DNA of 64,000 nt from Axinella damicornis (taxonomy: Eukaryota; Porifera; Demospongiae; Axinellida; Axinellidae): contig OZ007508.1 in assembly GCA_963931865.1 (NCBI GenBank), positions 6,266,737-6,330,736 on the forward strand, in the 5' to 3' direction. The notes below the pieces were generated by a model. It was not told the DNA's origin and ran no database searches. It saw nothing but the letters and a program-made list of their open reading frames with translations. Of this stretch, positions 11,950 through 22,859 are shown piece by piece (position 1 is the stretch's first letter; the number at the start of each line of letters is the position of its first letter). The translations under genes and the position numbers were made by a program.

Positions 11950-12871
11950 TTAATGAAATACATGACGTTGTGTATAAAACATTGCTCTGTCACAGGTAGA
12001 AAATGAGGGTGGTTTGCACTTGATTGGAAGACAGAGTTTCTCCAGAGTTATATTCTGTTGCAGACTCTCAATTAGGTTCAAGGCACCCTCAACACCAACA
12101 CTGTTATCACAGAGCCCTAGTGTCTTCAGACACTGATTCCTCTTAAGCATGCTAGCAAAAGCAAGTGCACCTTCTCCCCCAATACTGCAACCATCCATGT
12201 AAAGTACAGTTAAGCTCTTGTTTGTAGCCAACATGTCAGCAACAGCAATAGCACCTGCTGAGCCTATTGGATTGTCACTGAGCTCTAGATACTTCACAGT
12301 GGAGTTCTTTTCCAGTCTCCTTGCCAGGCAGACAGCACCTTCTCCCCCAATAATGCATTCACGCATGTGGAGGTTGGCTAGGCTCTTGTTTGTAGCTAAC
12401 ATGGCAGCGAAAGCAACTGCACCTGCTGATCCTATTGGATTACCAGACAGGTCGAGGGTCTGTAGTTGGGTAGTGGTGTTTGGTGCTAGTGCATTTGCTA
12501 GGTAAACAGAATCATTAATATTGCAAGATCTGATGTCCAACCCCTTCAACCTGGTGTTCACTCTCAGCACTGATGCAAGACTGAGTACATTCTCTGAACT
12601 GAAGTTTGAGCCACTCATACCCAGTTTCTCAAGAGAGGTATTGTGAGAAATACCATCAACAATCAACTGAATGCTATCAGATGAGAAACCATTATCATCG
12701 ATACGAAGCACTTCTAGATACTTGGAGTTAGCCAGCAACTCACTCAAGGCCTTGCAGTCCTCAAAACCAATACCAGTCTTCATCAGGTGCAGTTCTCTGA
12801 TGGTACTAAACTTGGTGAGAGATGTGATGAGATTCACTGCACCTCCTCTGCCAATGGGATTGTGATGAAGG
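11950..12871 (-). pseudogene. NLR-B LRR segment, out of frame
   Basis: About ten LRRs (e.g. LLHLDLHHNPIGRGG) remain open for over 900 nt but are in a different frame from the upstream NACHT part. Compared with NLR-A, an 11-bp deletion near 12939 shifts the frame, and translation ends at 12872. The LRR frame itself has no stop, which suggests a recent break or a programmed or alternative use that the sequence does not show. Its level of conservation matches NLR-A. Confidence 0.8.
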
Positions 12872-15249
12872 TCAAGGTGCAGAAGATGTTGTAACAAACC
12901 TGTATCTTGACACAAGTGGTCGCATATTCTGGAGGTCAGACAAACAAAGATGTGTCAGGTTGTGAAACACTGACATTTGTGGTAGGTTAGTTACTAACAA
13001 ATGGAGTGCAGCTGGATCAAAGCCCCACAGTACCATCTCCTTGATCTGCCCTTTCAATGGTAACAGAAACTGGTCCTGCTGGACATTTAACACATTCAGA
13101 AATGTCTCAACTGATTCTAGCTTACAATGATCCAACTGAAGCTCCCAGTCACAACTGCTGTGGGTAATGCAATACCCCAGAACATACCAATCAAACGGTA
13201 GCAGTGCACCGTGCTGAAAAATACTGTGAAAAAAGAACATGGAGTCCAAACCCAGGATACGAGTGATTGAAGAAGGGTCCTGAGACTCAAAAAGCCAGTG
13301 AAGGATTTGGAGCTTTACTGATTTCTTTTCTCCAGATAACACATGCTGCCCTCTGACTACATCCCACAAGTCTTGTCCCAACTCACTGAGGCTGAAGCCT
13401 GCTAGAAATCTCACTACCACTCCCAACTTCTTGTTGTTAATATGCTCTTTCATGAATGCTACCTGCTCATCCTTGCTAAGCTGTGAAATATAGTAAGCTG
13501 CTAAGTACTCCTGTACAGTGAAATGAAGCATGTTATAAGATACACAAGCCCCACTGTCCACATACAGCTCTGGACAGGTCTGCATCAATCCCAGGGGGTC
13601 AAAGTCACTGGGAAGGTCGTGGAAGATAAGCTCAGTCTCAGCACTCATGATTCCCATGTACGCTAGTTTACAAATACCATGAAAACGATGACAAACTGGT
13701 TGAGGAAGATCTTTGAAACTGTTGATACTTGTACATGTATCCCTGTACTCCTGTTTATCTTTCAAATAGCGTAACAGTAGGCTTCTCATCAGGGAGGAGT
13801 AAAGCTGGGTCATGGTTTTGGGAACAGCTGTGCCACTTGAGCTACAACTCTTGAAAACCTCAACAACTATTGCACTATTCAACGGCACATACATGAGAGT
13901 ATGGATGTGGGGATAGAGTGAGAGGTACTTAGTGAAACCTGATAGCGATTGCTCATCTGAGAAAGCACATTCAATGTATTGATCTATCTCTTTCTTGCCA
14001 AAGCCTACAATTTCAATTCTGCGAGAATGACTACCTCTACAGAGTATACGAAGCTCTGCGCTAGCACTGGGCCTAGTTGTGAGGATCACAGTAGCCTTCG
14101 GAAGTTCTTGCCCACTAAATAGCCTAACAAAAACTGTATCCATCACTCGTTTTGAGGCAGGAGCCTCGTCGAACCCCTCAAGGATTACTAAGAGCCCATG
14201 ACCACCTGTACAGCAGATGTGACCAACAATTTCAGACCGCAACTTTGCGAGGGGATGGTAAAAGAGGTCAGAAACACTCTCGGCATTTTGAACCCTCTTG
14301 TCTCGGAACTTCAGGAGGACCACTAGGGAATACTCATTGAAAAGCTGGTGCTGGCCCCACTTCTGACACACCTCCCAAGCAAATGTAGACTTACCAATGC
14401 CTGGAGCTCCCTCAATCAGAAGTTGGGTGATAGGATGCCTTACAATAACCCCTTGCCCATGTTTCTCCTGGTTTGGTTGTAGTATATCCTTTATCTCAAT
14501 TGGGGACTTCCATTCCAAGATGTCATCAATGGAACCATGAATTGTTTGCTCTCTAAATTTTTTCAGCTCTTCCCTGTTAGTGTACTCATTACTGATCACT
14601 GCTAGGTTGATGTATTTCTGTGCATCCAAATAAGGCCACTTGGTGGAGGGTGCCTTGTGTAGTTTGTAGTAATCCCTAAGATAGAGTGAATACTTTCCAA
14701 GTGGGGTATCAGGATGGGGAGTAGGTTGGGATGAAGGCTGGTATGAAGGTTGGAGGGGAGGAGGATACACGTGGATAGGCTCAACAGGAGGTTGATAAGG
14801 GGACTGTAAGGGATGCTGGTAGGGAGGTTGATACATACATGATATCTGTGCCTGGAATGGTTGAACAGGAGGTGAGGTAGCTTGGTAATAAGGTGGACCC
14901 ACTGGGAGCGGAAACGGAGGTGGGTGGGGTGAAGGATAGTGGAAAGGTTGGTTGTGAGGATTAACCAAAGGTTGGCAAGGGAACTGGTGCTGAACCTGGT
15001 GGGGAGGGTAACTGGGTGGATGAGTAGGGGGGCAGTACAGAGGTTGGTGGCCAGATTGTTGGAGATGTCGATGTTGCTGGGGAACATGTGTAGTCAGTGT
15101 TGGTAACTCACCATCCACCGATGCCCTCTCTATACCTGAGGTATGGTCTTGTCTACATACGCGTTTTGCTGCTGGAAGACTTTGTTCCTCACCACCATCT
15201 CTTGATTCTGGTGGCCCACCTTCATCATGAACAACTGGACCTGTGCCTC
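12872..15249 (-). CDS. NLR-B, exon 2: NACHT receptor truncated before LRRs
   Basis: This is the second exon of NLR-B. Acceptor TTCACAACAG lies at 15250-15252, and the first residues (GGTGPVVHDEGGPPESRDGG) match NLR-C and NLR-D. A basic motif (AAKRVCRQ) comes next, then a Pro/Tyr/Gln-rich low-complexity linker of roughly 130 residues, then the pre-NACHT block (KYSLYL, TIHGSIDDILEW). The NACHT domain has Walker A GAPGIGKST, Walker B LVILEGFDEA and TTRPSA, followed by the winged-helix-like region with TVQEYLAAYYISQ. The frame then shifts and stops at 12872. Joined to 21073-21682 the length is 2988 nt (995 aa). The apparent start at 15355 is intronic. The product may be a NACHT-only receptor or the gene may be dying. 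Confidence 0.8.
14706..15060 (-). repeat. Pro/Tyr/Gln-rich low-complexity coding tract
   Basis: Degenerate short repeats (YQPP, PLQP, SYPP types) encode the linker of NLR-B. NLR-C has a related but differently sized tract at about 39065-39440. NLR-A has none. Confidence 0.75.
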
Positions 15250-15809
15250 CTGTTGTGAAGAGAGTAGTGGGTGTGGCTTTAACACTTTGCATGCAGTTGA
15301 CCACCCTGGACCAATGTGTGGCACGGACAACACAGAAGGCAACTATAGAGGCCAAGCTTCAACTTGTAACGAATGGGACTTGAGGGTAAACTGCTGCCCA
15401 TCTAAGTTTAGGGCATGTCTTTCCACTTATGCCACTATTGCCATGAATTTTACAATGGCCGCAGTGCACCATTAGTATGCCCAGGTCCTTGTGGATGTAA
15501 TGTAGCGGTGTATTACCCGTTACACAACTACTGTACTACTGTGTGGGGGTTACGTTCATGGGTGGACATTCCATGATAATTTACCTAAGATGCTTAGTGT
15601 AGGCATGGATCGATTTAATATACTGAGGCCAACGTTTCGAGTGAGAGATATGGGAGCTAGGCGATTGTTGGAGAAGCTAACTACTATGCCAACGCAAGAG
15701 TTATAGCCACTCGCTTTTTCGCCACTTGCAACCAGTTCTCTATTTACTTTATCAATCACAACATGAGGGACAGTTTGTGATAGAGGAGCCTGTGGATTGA
15801 GGGTACAGT

Positions 15810-15875
15810 TGTAGTCTTGTGCCCAGACCCACCCGCACATGTGAAGAGGGTCTGGTGTTCTGAGCAACATTTCTT
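15810..15875. mobile_element. Degenerate short TIR element
   Basis: TAGTCTTGTGCCCAGACC at the left and GGTCTGGTGTTCTGAGCA at the right form a decayed inverted repeat of the 9-bp-TSD MITE type. The copy in intron D is at 61718-61777. Confidence 0.4.
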
Positions 15876-16423
15876 ATCACATGGGGCAGGGCCGCTCTCG
15901 GTCGAATCAGATAGCTCATTGTGATTGACGTTGGTGATCAGAACTTTTTTTGGGAATCACAAAATTGATACTCCACGAAAATGACCCGGTATGCAGTACC
16001 TGCATATAGGAAGTGCTTAGAGTTAATTGAGCTGACCTACCTTCAGCATGTGTACCTGGGGCCATACCCAAATGTCCGCCTGTGTGGGGAAGGAAAGGAT
16101 AGGTCTTGAAATGCAACATGGATGTGAAATTCAAAACCCCTCAGATAGCAAAAGGGCTCACATGAAGCTGATAAGTACATCACAAGTTTAGCATATCTCA
16201 CATCAAGTTCAACGCTAAGTTCCACTCTTAACGTATGAAACGCTTCGGCAGCCATGCAGCTGCATGGATATTAGGTTAACAGTCAACATGGCCAATGCAT
16301 AGTGAAGTGGACATCACTGGTAGCCCTTACTTGATGGGGTCTTACGCTACGGTAGACAGAAAGGTTGCGTAGGCATCTTGGTACATTGAGCAGTAATGAT
16401 AGTTTATAAGGAAAATCTCTCCA

Positions 16424-16494
16424 ATGGCAATGGTGGGATTCTAACCTGCAACCCTTCAATTAGCAGTTGAATGCTCAGCCACTGTAGTCAGGGA
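16424..16494 (-). repeat. tRNA-derived (SINE-like) sequence
   Basis: The minus strand shows an A-box-like GTGGCTGAGC, an anticodon-arm-like CTGCTAATTG and a B-box-like GGTTAGAATCC (one change from consensus). The acceptor stem does not pair, so it is not a functional tRNA. The copy in intron D is at 62299-62371. Confidence 0.55.
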
Positions 16495-17051
16495 CTAGGT
16501 GGGAGGGACTAGACTGGTGACCTTCAGTTACCGTCATACTTACATAACGTAAAGCCATTGCGATACGATGGAACCAGCACAAGATATACCTGGACCCAAC
16601 TATTTCACCATGCAGAGTCAGGCTCATACAGATGCAATGAGGGAGCAAGTGAGCAGTGCTACTTGCATGCAATCACTTTTCTAGTGCGAGTGTCTGTGAG
16701 TAACAGAAGTCTGGGGTTCGTTGGACAGGCCTAGACCAGTGATGCACAACCTTCGTACTTAACCTCTATCTCATGCATAATGTATTTACAAGATCACATG
16801 ATATCTAGTGGATACTATCTTCGCCAGAGATGCCATTGCACAAGGTTGTCAGCGTGTCAGAGTAATGGGCTACGCTGGACTCACGCAGCTGCAGTGAGGG
16901 AGGTGGGAACTCAAGAGACCTCTCAAGAGAGAACTCTTGGGCACCACACTAGACACAAATGCTATGAGGGAGGCGAGAGATCACCAGACGTCTGCACAGA
17001 GAGATGCTCAACACTGGAATCACGACACTGAAGCGAGTGAAGCTACTTGTA

Positions 17052-19835
17052 TAGCTAACCTATTATCGCCACAGTCCATGCACACCACATTATCGCCAAA
17101 CGCTCTCGGCGAAAAACTCGAATAGTTATATAAAGTACGCATGCGCGTTTGAATGTTCTAGCCACGTGCCTCGTTGGTTGGTACCCTTTTTGTGAGTGGT
17201 AGAGCTTACAGTTCGAGCGTGCAGACCTTTTGGCACTAAGCTGTGATATTGAGGGCCAACACAATCCGGGCAACAGCTGAAAGGGATGTTTACCCCATCA
17301 AAACCGTGAGTTTATGCCTCTGTAACTTGGTCTGCAATGCCTAGCCATGATTTGTACGCTTATAGGAAACGTGTGATTGTACTTCCCTTGTGTTTTTTTT
17401 TTGTTGACCACTTCCCCAGAGCGAGTGAGTCAAGAAAGAAACGTCTGCAGTGGAGTAATGACGACATGTTGCAGCCATGAGTGCAGTTCGTGACCAGAAA
17501 GTGACCATCAGGGAGGCTGCTAAGAAGTACAATGTTCCCCGTAAGACCCTCGATGATAGAATCAAGGAGAGAGTAGCTAGAGCATGGTTCACAGCCAGGA
17601 CCCTCAACTGTACTGACAAATTTAAGCGGAAGATTATCTTGCATACATGGCGCATAGGGGATTTCCTCTAACTCGAACCCTCACAAAGGCGCTTGCCTGG
17701 GCCATAGCCGTTCGAAGTGGGAAAGCTGATCGCTTTGGGAAGGAAGGTCCGAGTGAACACTGGTGGGGTGGGTTCAGACAACGACATCCTGAGCTGACAC
17801 TTCGGAAACCGGACAAACTTGAACGAAGTCGCGCTGAAGCACACAATCCAGATGTTGTTAAGCAATACTTTGAGCTGTTGAATGAGGTAATTGAGAAAAA
17901 CAAGCTGAAACTTTCCCCCGGCAAATCTACAATTGTGATGAAACGTTTGTGATTGTATGCGAGAAAAAGCTGTAACACTTATTAAGAAGAGCAAAAACAC
18001 ATACATGCAGGTACACTGTACATCCGAGCACATCACTATGCTCTGCACTGCATCTGCAGCTGGCTTACCTCTTCCCCCCATGATTATCTACTCCAAGTCA
18101 TTTCCAGGAGGGCAGTATCGTTTCGAAGGGCCAGATGATGCCCTCTATGCAAAAAGTGACTCAGGTTGCATTGATTCAGAATTGTTTTTGAAACGGATGA
18201 ATAAAATATTTTTGCCGTACAACGACCAGTTCTACTGTTCATTGATGGTCACAAATCTCACGATTTGATTGACTTATGTCGGAGAAATGAAGTCATCCTC
18301 TTTTGTCTACCGCTACACACTACCCACGCCCTACAACCCCTTGATGTCGCTGTCTTCAAGTCGTTAAAAGATCACTATTCAAAAACGGTGCGTTCGTTAT
18401 TACATGTACTTGCTAAGCCATCATTCATGGTAACTAACAGGGAGTTTTCGAAGGTGATTCGTGTGCCTTTTGAACGTGCATTTTCCATTACAAACATCAA
18501 GTCAGGGTTTGAAAAATGTGGAATTCACCCATTCAACCCTAATGCAATCAAAAGTGCCAAGATGTTGCCAGCTGCATCCTATGGCTCTACTAATGAGTCT
18601 GGCACATCGTCAGAGCAGAGTTCCACACCTTCCCCTGCACCTTTCCATGGAGAGAGTAGCAGCGTTAAGCATTCAACTCCAATGTCTTCCATCTCTGCTG
18701 GTTCCAGCTCAGAGTCTAACTACCCGCCATCTGATTCAACTACACTCACTGCAAGTGTGTGCAACTCAGAAGGCAGTTCTCTCTCTTCTATATCTTCACC
18801 ATCCCCAGTAGTCTCTCCTCTGGATTCACAGAGCACCAGTGGTGTATCATGCTCTACTCCCACCCTCAATCAGTTAGTGAGGGTGCACCTAATCCCGCCT
18901 CACCTGGCTGATATTCTTACTCCTCCTGCGGTGACAAAAGAGCCAACTAAACGCATAACTGGGGCCAGGGATCTCACAGCTAATGAGTATTTTGAATGGC
19001 TAAAGGAGGAAGAACGAAAAAATAAGGAAGCTGCTGAGGCGAAGCAGAGTAGAGCTGAAGAGCGCCAGCGAAAGAAGAAAGAAAAGGAGGAAGAGTCGCA
19101 GCGCAAGAAGGAAGAAAAGGAGAAGAAGAAGCAATTAATTGAAGAGCGTACCAAAAAGCAGACCTCTCGTAAACGGCTTAGAGATGAACCAACAGCAAGC
19201 AGTGCGTGCCGCAAATTACTGAAAATGGATCAGTTAGTTAGCAAAGGTGATGAGCAAGGTCCAAGTACACTTGACAGCGTTAGCAGCCCGAAACGACGCA
19301 GACAGCTTCCTGCACGATTCCAAGAATCGGACTCAGAAAGTGACGATGGAGTGCTCTGCACAATCTGCAGCCAGAAGGAGCCACCTGGTTGCCCAGAGAT
19401 TGTGTTTTGGATTGATTGTGACAGGTGTGATGCTTGGGTGCATACTTAATGTGCTTTTGGTAGTCATAGTATCTCACGTAGGTTTGTATGTGACACTTGT
19501 GCCTCCTCTCATTAGGTACTTTTGTTTTGCCCAACTCTGTGCTACTGCATATTCATTATCTTGTTTTTCACTGGTTGTTTGTGGTGCGTATACCCAGTTT
19601 TGTTGGGACGGCGATAATTGTTGATAATTGCTCATTATCGCCATTCCGTTGCAGTAATCTTTTTACGGTATCAATTAGCGCAATTGCGCATTTTCACAAA
19701 TAATTATGTAGCGGCCGGGTTGGGGCAGGGGGAAATCCCTAACGTAAGCCGCAAGTCACGCTCAAATACATCGCAGTACGTGAAAGCTACTAACTAGGTG
19801 GACCGAAAACGGCGATAATGGGTGAGGCTACGCTA
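17052..19835 (+). mobile_element. Pogo/Tigger-like DNA transposon
   Basis: The element sits in intron B. Its ends share ATTATCGCC (17062-17070 left; complement near 19811-19820 right) within imperfect inverted repeats of about 20 bp flanked by TA. The undisturbed sequence is present at 47110-47125 and 63430-63445, where the flanks (GCTACTTG and AAATGAATGTTAC) are joined directly. This gives an independent empty site. Further GGCGATAAT motifs occur at about 19610-19645, inside the 3' end. Confidence 0.8.
17477..19620 (+). pseudogene. Pogo-like transposase with PHD-like C-terminus, frameshifted
   Basis: The coding pieces read in order across several frames. A psq-type HTH (VTIREAAKKYNVPRKTLDD) starts at 17477. 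A CENPB-type DNA-binding region (EHWWGGFRQRHPEL) follows at 17647-17950. The DDE domain then shows IYNCDETFV after a frameshift near 17920, FIDGHKSHD near 18235-18265 after another shift, and HALQPLDVAVF near 18320. A long Ser-rich region and a Lys/Glu coiled coil (about 19000-19150) come next, then a Cys/His PHD-like motif (CTICSQ, WIDCDRCDAWVHT). A TAA at 19447 interrupts the PHD-like motif. All three acidic catalytic residues are recognisable, but breaks in at least four places make this copy inactive. Confidence 0.8.
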
Positions 19836-20089
19836 CCAAATGAATGTTACTGAATCCGGATAATGTTGCATGGGGTTTGTGCATAGCTGCAGCATCATAG
19901 TGGGCAACCTGTAGAGTTGCAACCCAACCTCTGTACCAACCAGACTACACTGTAGATCGGTCTTGAGCTTGTAGTTTACACTTCTCTGGGGTTAATTCTT
20001 ATGCTCCAAACTGCACACACGACTGCAACCATCCTAAGTACATTCGTGACCTTAACCATACCCACTCATTAATAAGTATTCGATCAAGC

Positions 20090-20479
20090 TAGCCTCGTTC
20101 CCAGGCCCGCGTGCCGCTTTCGGTTGCACGAAAGAACGTGGAGGGCCTGGGATGTTTCCTCACGTGCGTGACGTCGAGGGTAGAAAGGTGGTAGAAAGGA
20201 CTTAATTGAGCGTGGGCGAACTGGGGCTCAGAACAGCAAGAAGAGCAAAGGTACGAGGTAACTTACCACACGTATCTAGCTAGTGGGGGGTGACTGTCAT
20301 ACACACCAAGCGTTGAACGTGTAGTTGGTTGAACAATACGCAAAACTTTGCTTTTTCGTTCTGAAAATTTTGGCCGCTTGCCGATTATGTAATGCCCTCG
20401 TGGCGAAACATACCAGGCTCTCCCCGCTTTTCCGTACTGCAAGCAACGAAAAGCTGGGCGGGGCCTGGGAACGAGGCTA
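20090..20479. mobile_element. MITE, 390 bp, 9-bp TSD
   Basis: Inverted ends TAGCCTCGTTCCCAGGCC and its complement are flanked by the perfect 9-bp duplication CGATCAAGC (20081-20089 and 20480-20488). The interior is shared, in opposite orientation, with the element at 31640-32024. No coding capacity. Confidence 0.92.
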
Positions 20480-20519
20480 CGATCAAGCAATACTGCTCTA
20501 GCTTGAAAATCAGCTAAAA

Positions 20520-20660
20520 TTGAAGGCTATACTAGAGGATGACCTCCCCCACCCCTGTCCCACCCTCACACTGAACCTATCTCCCAATTAAGGAAGTGAC
20601 ATATCAGGAAGCTGAAAGATCGATGCGCAACCATAAGGAATGTGTCATTGGTTGTTAGCA
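20520..20660. repeat. Dispersed NLR-intron repeat (copy in intron B)
   Basis: A block with CCTATCTCCC, GGAAGTGACATCA and GTCATTGGTTGTTA recurs at 23690-23830, 26750-26990 and 48440-48570, with part of its upstream flank at 63770-63900. It lies a few hundred bases to 1.4 kb from the CARD exon donors. The copies at 23.7 and 26.7 kb may be remnants of lost NLR introns. Confidence 0.55.
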
Positions 20661-21015
20661 GTTTCAAGCTGCTGGTATACAATGGTAGAACTGCTGACAC
20701 AGCAGTGAATACATATTCGTCCTACAAACTGGTTTTTGTACGTGTTTTATAAATTCAACTAAGAGAGGAGGCACACCATTCATACAGACAAGAGATCTAG
20801 CCTCGTTCTTCTTAGGCTCTGAGAAGACAGAGAGAAGGGGTTGGAATCCACTGTTCGCATGCAGAGGGACGTTGAGGTACGTACATGTAGCTACTATTCA
20901 TGGGCGTGCCTTTCACCTGGTGAGCTCTATTTGGAGTCAGTGGACATGCCCACCACTCAGGTAAAGGGGTGGGGCCGGCTACAGCCCCTAAAGCTCCCGG
21001 CTACAGCCCCTAAAG

Positions 21016-21045
<30 letters not shown>
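21016..21045. repeat. Poly-C then poly-A run
   Basis: About 20 C are followed by about 10 A, just inside the intron from the NLR-B exon 1 donor. The length may be an assembly estimate. Confidence 0.9.
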
Positions 21046-21047
<2 letters not shown>

Positions 21048-21072
21048 CGTGCCTGCATAATGAAACACTCAC

Positions 21073-21682
21073 CCTCCATACTCTCCACCAGTGACTGCAG
21101 TGAAGGGTCTTCCTTTACAGTTGACACAAATGCTTGAAATGTTCTCGGATCAGTCTGAATACGCACTTCAACAGCACTTAGCAACGTACGTGTGCTTTGT
21201 AACCGGGGTACAGCAGTCACACTCTGTAGAACTGTACAATCAATGATACCCTTAGCAAACAGTCGCGCTGCCAGAGAGAGAGGATCTTGGATTGTATCCA
21301 ACGCTTTGGCATAATGTAGTAGAAAAGCATCGTATTCAGGACTTGAGATGGCAACAGATGGCATTTTGAGAAGGCTGCAAACAAATTCAGCCATTTTTCG
21401 CATTTTGAATTTCAACAGAGCATCAATCAATTTCTCATATGTAGCAGTAGAACCGAACGATTCCTCCCACACTCGAAGAACTGCTAACCTCTTTCCATGC
21501 ATTGTTCGATTTGCATCGATATCTTCAATCTGTGTGGGCGTAAGTTTAAGAGCAGATGCCCAATCTTCCCATTTGGTCATTTTAAGTGATATTTCACGAG
21601 TGTGTTCCTCCGTAACTCGTTGCTTCAGCTGTTCTTGGGAAATGCCAACTGTAATATCTGCTTTCGTTTGCTGCAAATCCAT
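21073..21682 (-). CDS. NLR-B, exon 1: Death domain plus CARD-like domain
   Basis: The ATG at 21682 (MDLQQTKADITVG) begins 203 codons plus one base, ending at GTGAGT (21072-21067), phase 1. Residues about 33-105 form a death domain (WEDWASALKL, IEDIDAN, VLRVWEESFG, TYEKLIDALLKFK). Residues about 115-203 form a CARD-like domain (PEYDAFLLHYAKAL, LLSAVEVRIQTDP, DPSLQSLVESME). The CARD part is the closest relative of the exon at 49940-50243, which has no death domain. Joining to 12872-15249 keeps frame. The double death-fold suggests a receptor able to recruit two adaptor types, which is inferred from domain logic. Assignment to NLR-B rather than to an independent gene is likely but unproven. Confidence 0.75.
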
Positions 21683-22473
21683 AGCTGCCACTTATAGTCA
21701 GTTACATCCAATTCGAGTGGTAAGAAGTGTCGTTGTGGTTTACAGAAGGATGACCATCAGCTCAGAGTCTTCTGTCTGGCCCTAAGAGTTGAATGAAGAG
21801 ATCAAGAACAACTTCAGTACACCTGTAAATGAACAGTGATATGCCGCCCTCTTATCCAGAAGTACCATCAAAACAGAGCTATATAGATGATCAAGTCCAC
21901 AGAATTCATGGGATTTAGAACCTGAGAGTTCTAGACTGCAGCATCCTACGTAGCATAGTGAGGATGTTACTAATGACCTATTGGAAGTCTAACTTGTTTA
22001 GAGTAGAGTAACGATGATCATGCACAGGTGTGTAGCAGTGATGTTTGAGGGAAGCCTCTGGTAGCAACTTGTCACCTGATGGCAGTTGGCTACTACTGCC
22101 AGACAAAACCATCACGCAGACTCACACAGAATACGTGTGTTAGAGGTTAAAAGGTCAATGTTGAAGGTAGCTACAACAAAAACCTTGGTATGAAATGTGG
22201 GATGGGCCAGGCACTGCCTCTGCCACCAAGCTTCTGACAGCCTTCACTCAAATCACTATAGCTGGTGTTCTGTTTTGCAGCAGTAAAATCATTGTGGCTT
22301 GTTACTGTAATTCATGTCATACTTTGAACTTTGCACCCAGAAATGCATATTCACGATCTTTCCTTTTTTTTTCAGGGACCTTGCCTACACAGTGCAACTG
22401 GCAACTCTGAACCAATCCACTACAACAAGGACCCACAGATTAGATGCCACACCCTACATGAAACCAGTACATA
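21683..22473. other. Upstream region of NLR-B
   Basis: The promoter of NLR-B would lie here. No recognisable element or gene is seen. Confidence 0.4.
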
Positions 22474-22859
22474 TAGCCTCGTACCCAGGCCCACTCGTGG
22501 AACGCGGAAGAGGGCCTGGTGACACTTGGCAAAATTCCAGTATGTGCACAGTCAGCATTACTGCGTAAGTGTCCTAACTTGGATGCATTCGAAATCATGT
22601 GGAAGGTAGCTGTTGATGATGGCTAAGTAGAAAGTCCTTGCCAAGGAGCGACCAGAGGTGAGTCTTGAAGGCTAGAACAGCGGCTTTATCAAACGGCTAC
22701 ACTGGGGTAAAGAATGTAATTACTACGCAATAATTGGTAATGGACGAACGTGATTCACCTACCCGAAATCAAGACTGCTGAGCTCAGCACATACGGGAAT
22801 TTGCCAAGTGTCACCAGGCCCACTTCCGTGTTTCGCATGTGGGCTTGGGAATGACTCTA
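22474..22859. mobile_element. MITE, 386 bp, long TIRs, 9-bp TSD
   Basis: The ends are inverted over about 65 bp (left TAGCCTCGTACCCAGGCCC; both arms continue through GGGCCTGGTGACACTTGGC). Flanking 9-mers CAGTACATA (22465-22473) and CAGTAGATA (22860-22868) differ by one base. Same family as the element at 20090 but with a different interior. Confidence 0.85.

Larger units (their letters stand above)
15250..21072 (-). other. NLR-B intron (5.8 kb), duplicated with introns C and D
   Basis: This intron lies between the donor at 21072 and the acceptor at 15250, both phase 1. Its 15250-17050 part matches 57684-58311 plus 61656-63440 in intron D, and 40640-42295 plus 46000-47120 in intron C. It holds the pogo-like element at about 17052-19835 and a MITE at 20090-20479. 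The intron call depends on phase and homologous order and would need a transcript to confirm. Confidence 0.65.

Noticed and set aside
15250..15355. N-terminal extension MASIVAFCVV... of NLR-B
   Set aside because: The segment lies upstream of a strong, shared acceptor and is not in frame-conserved form in NLR-C. The intron reading fits better.
16424..16494. Functional tRNA gene
   Set aside because: Box A and B resemblance is good, but the acceptor stem does not pair and the T-loop has changes. The copy at 62299 is also changed.
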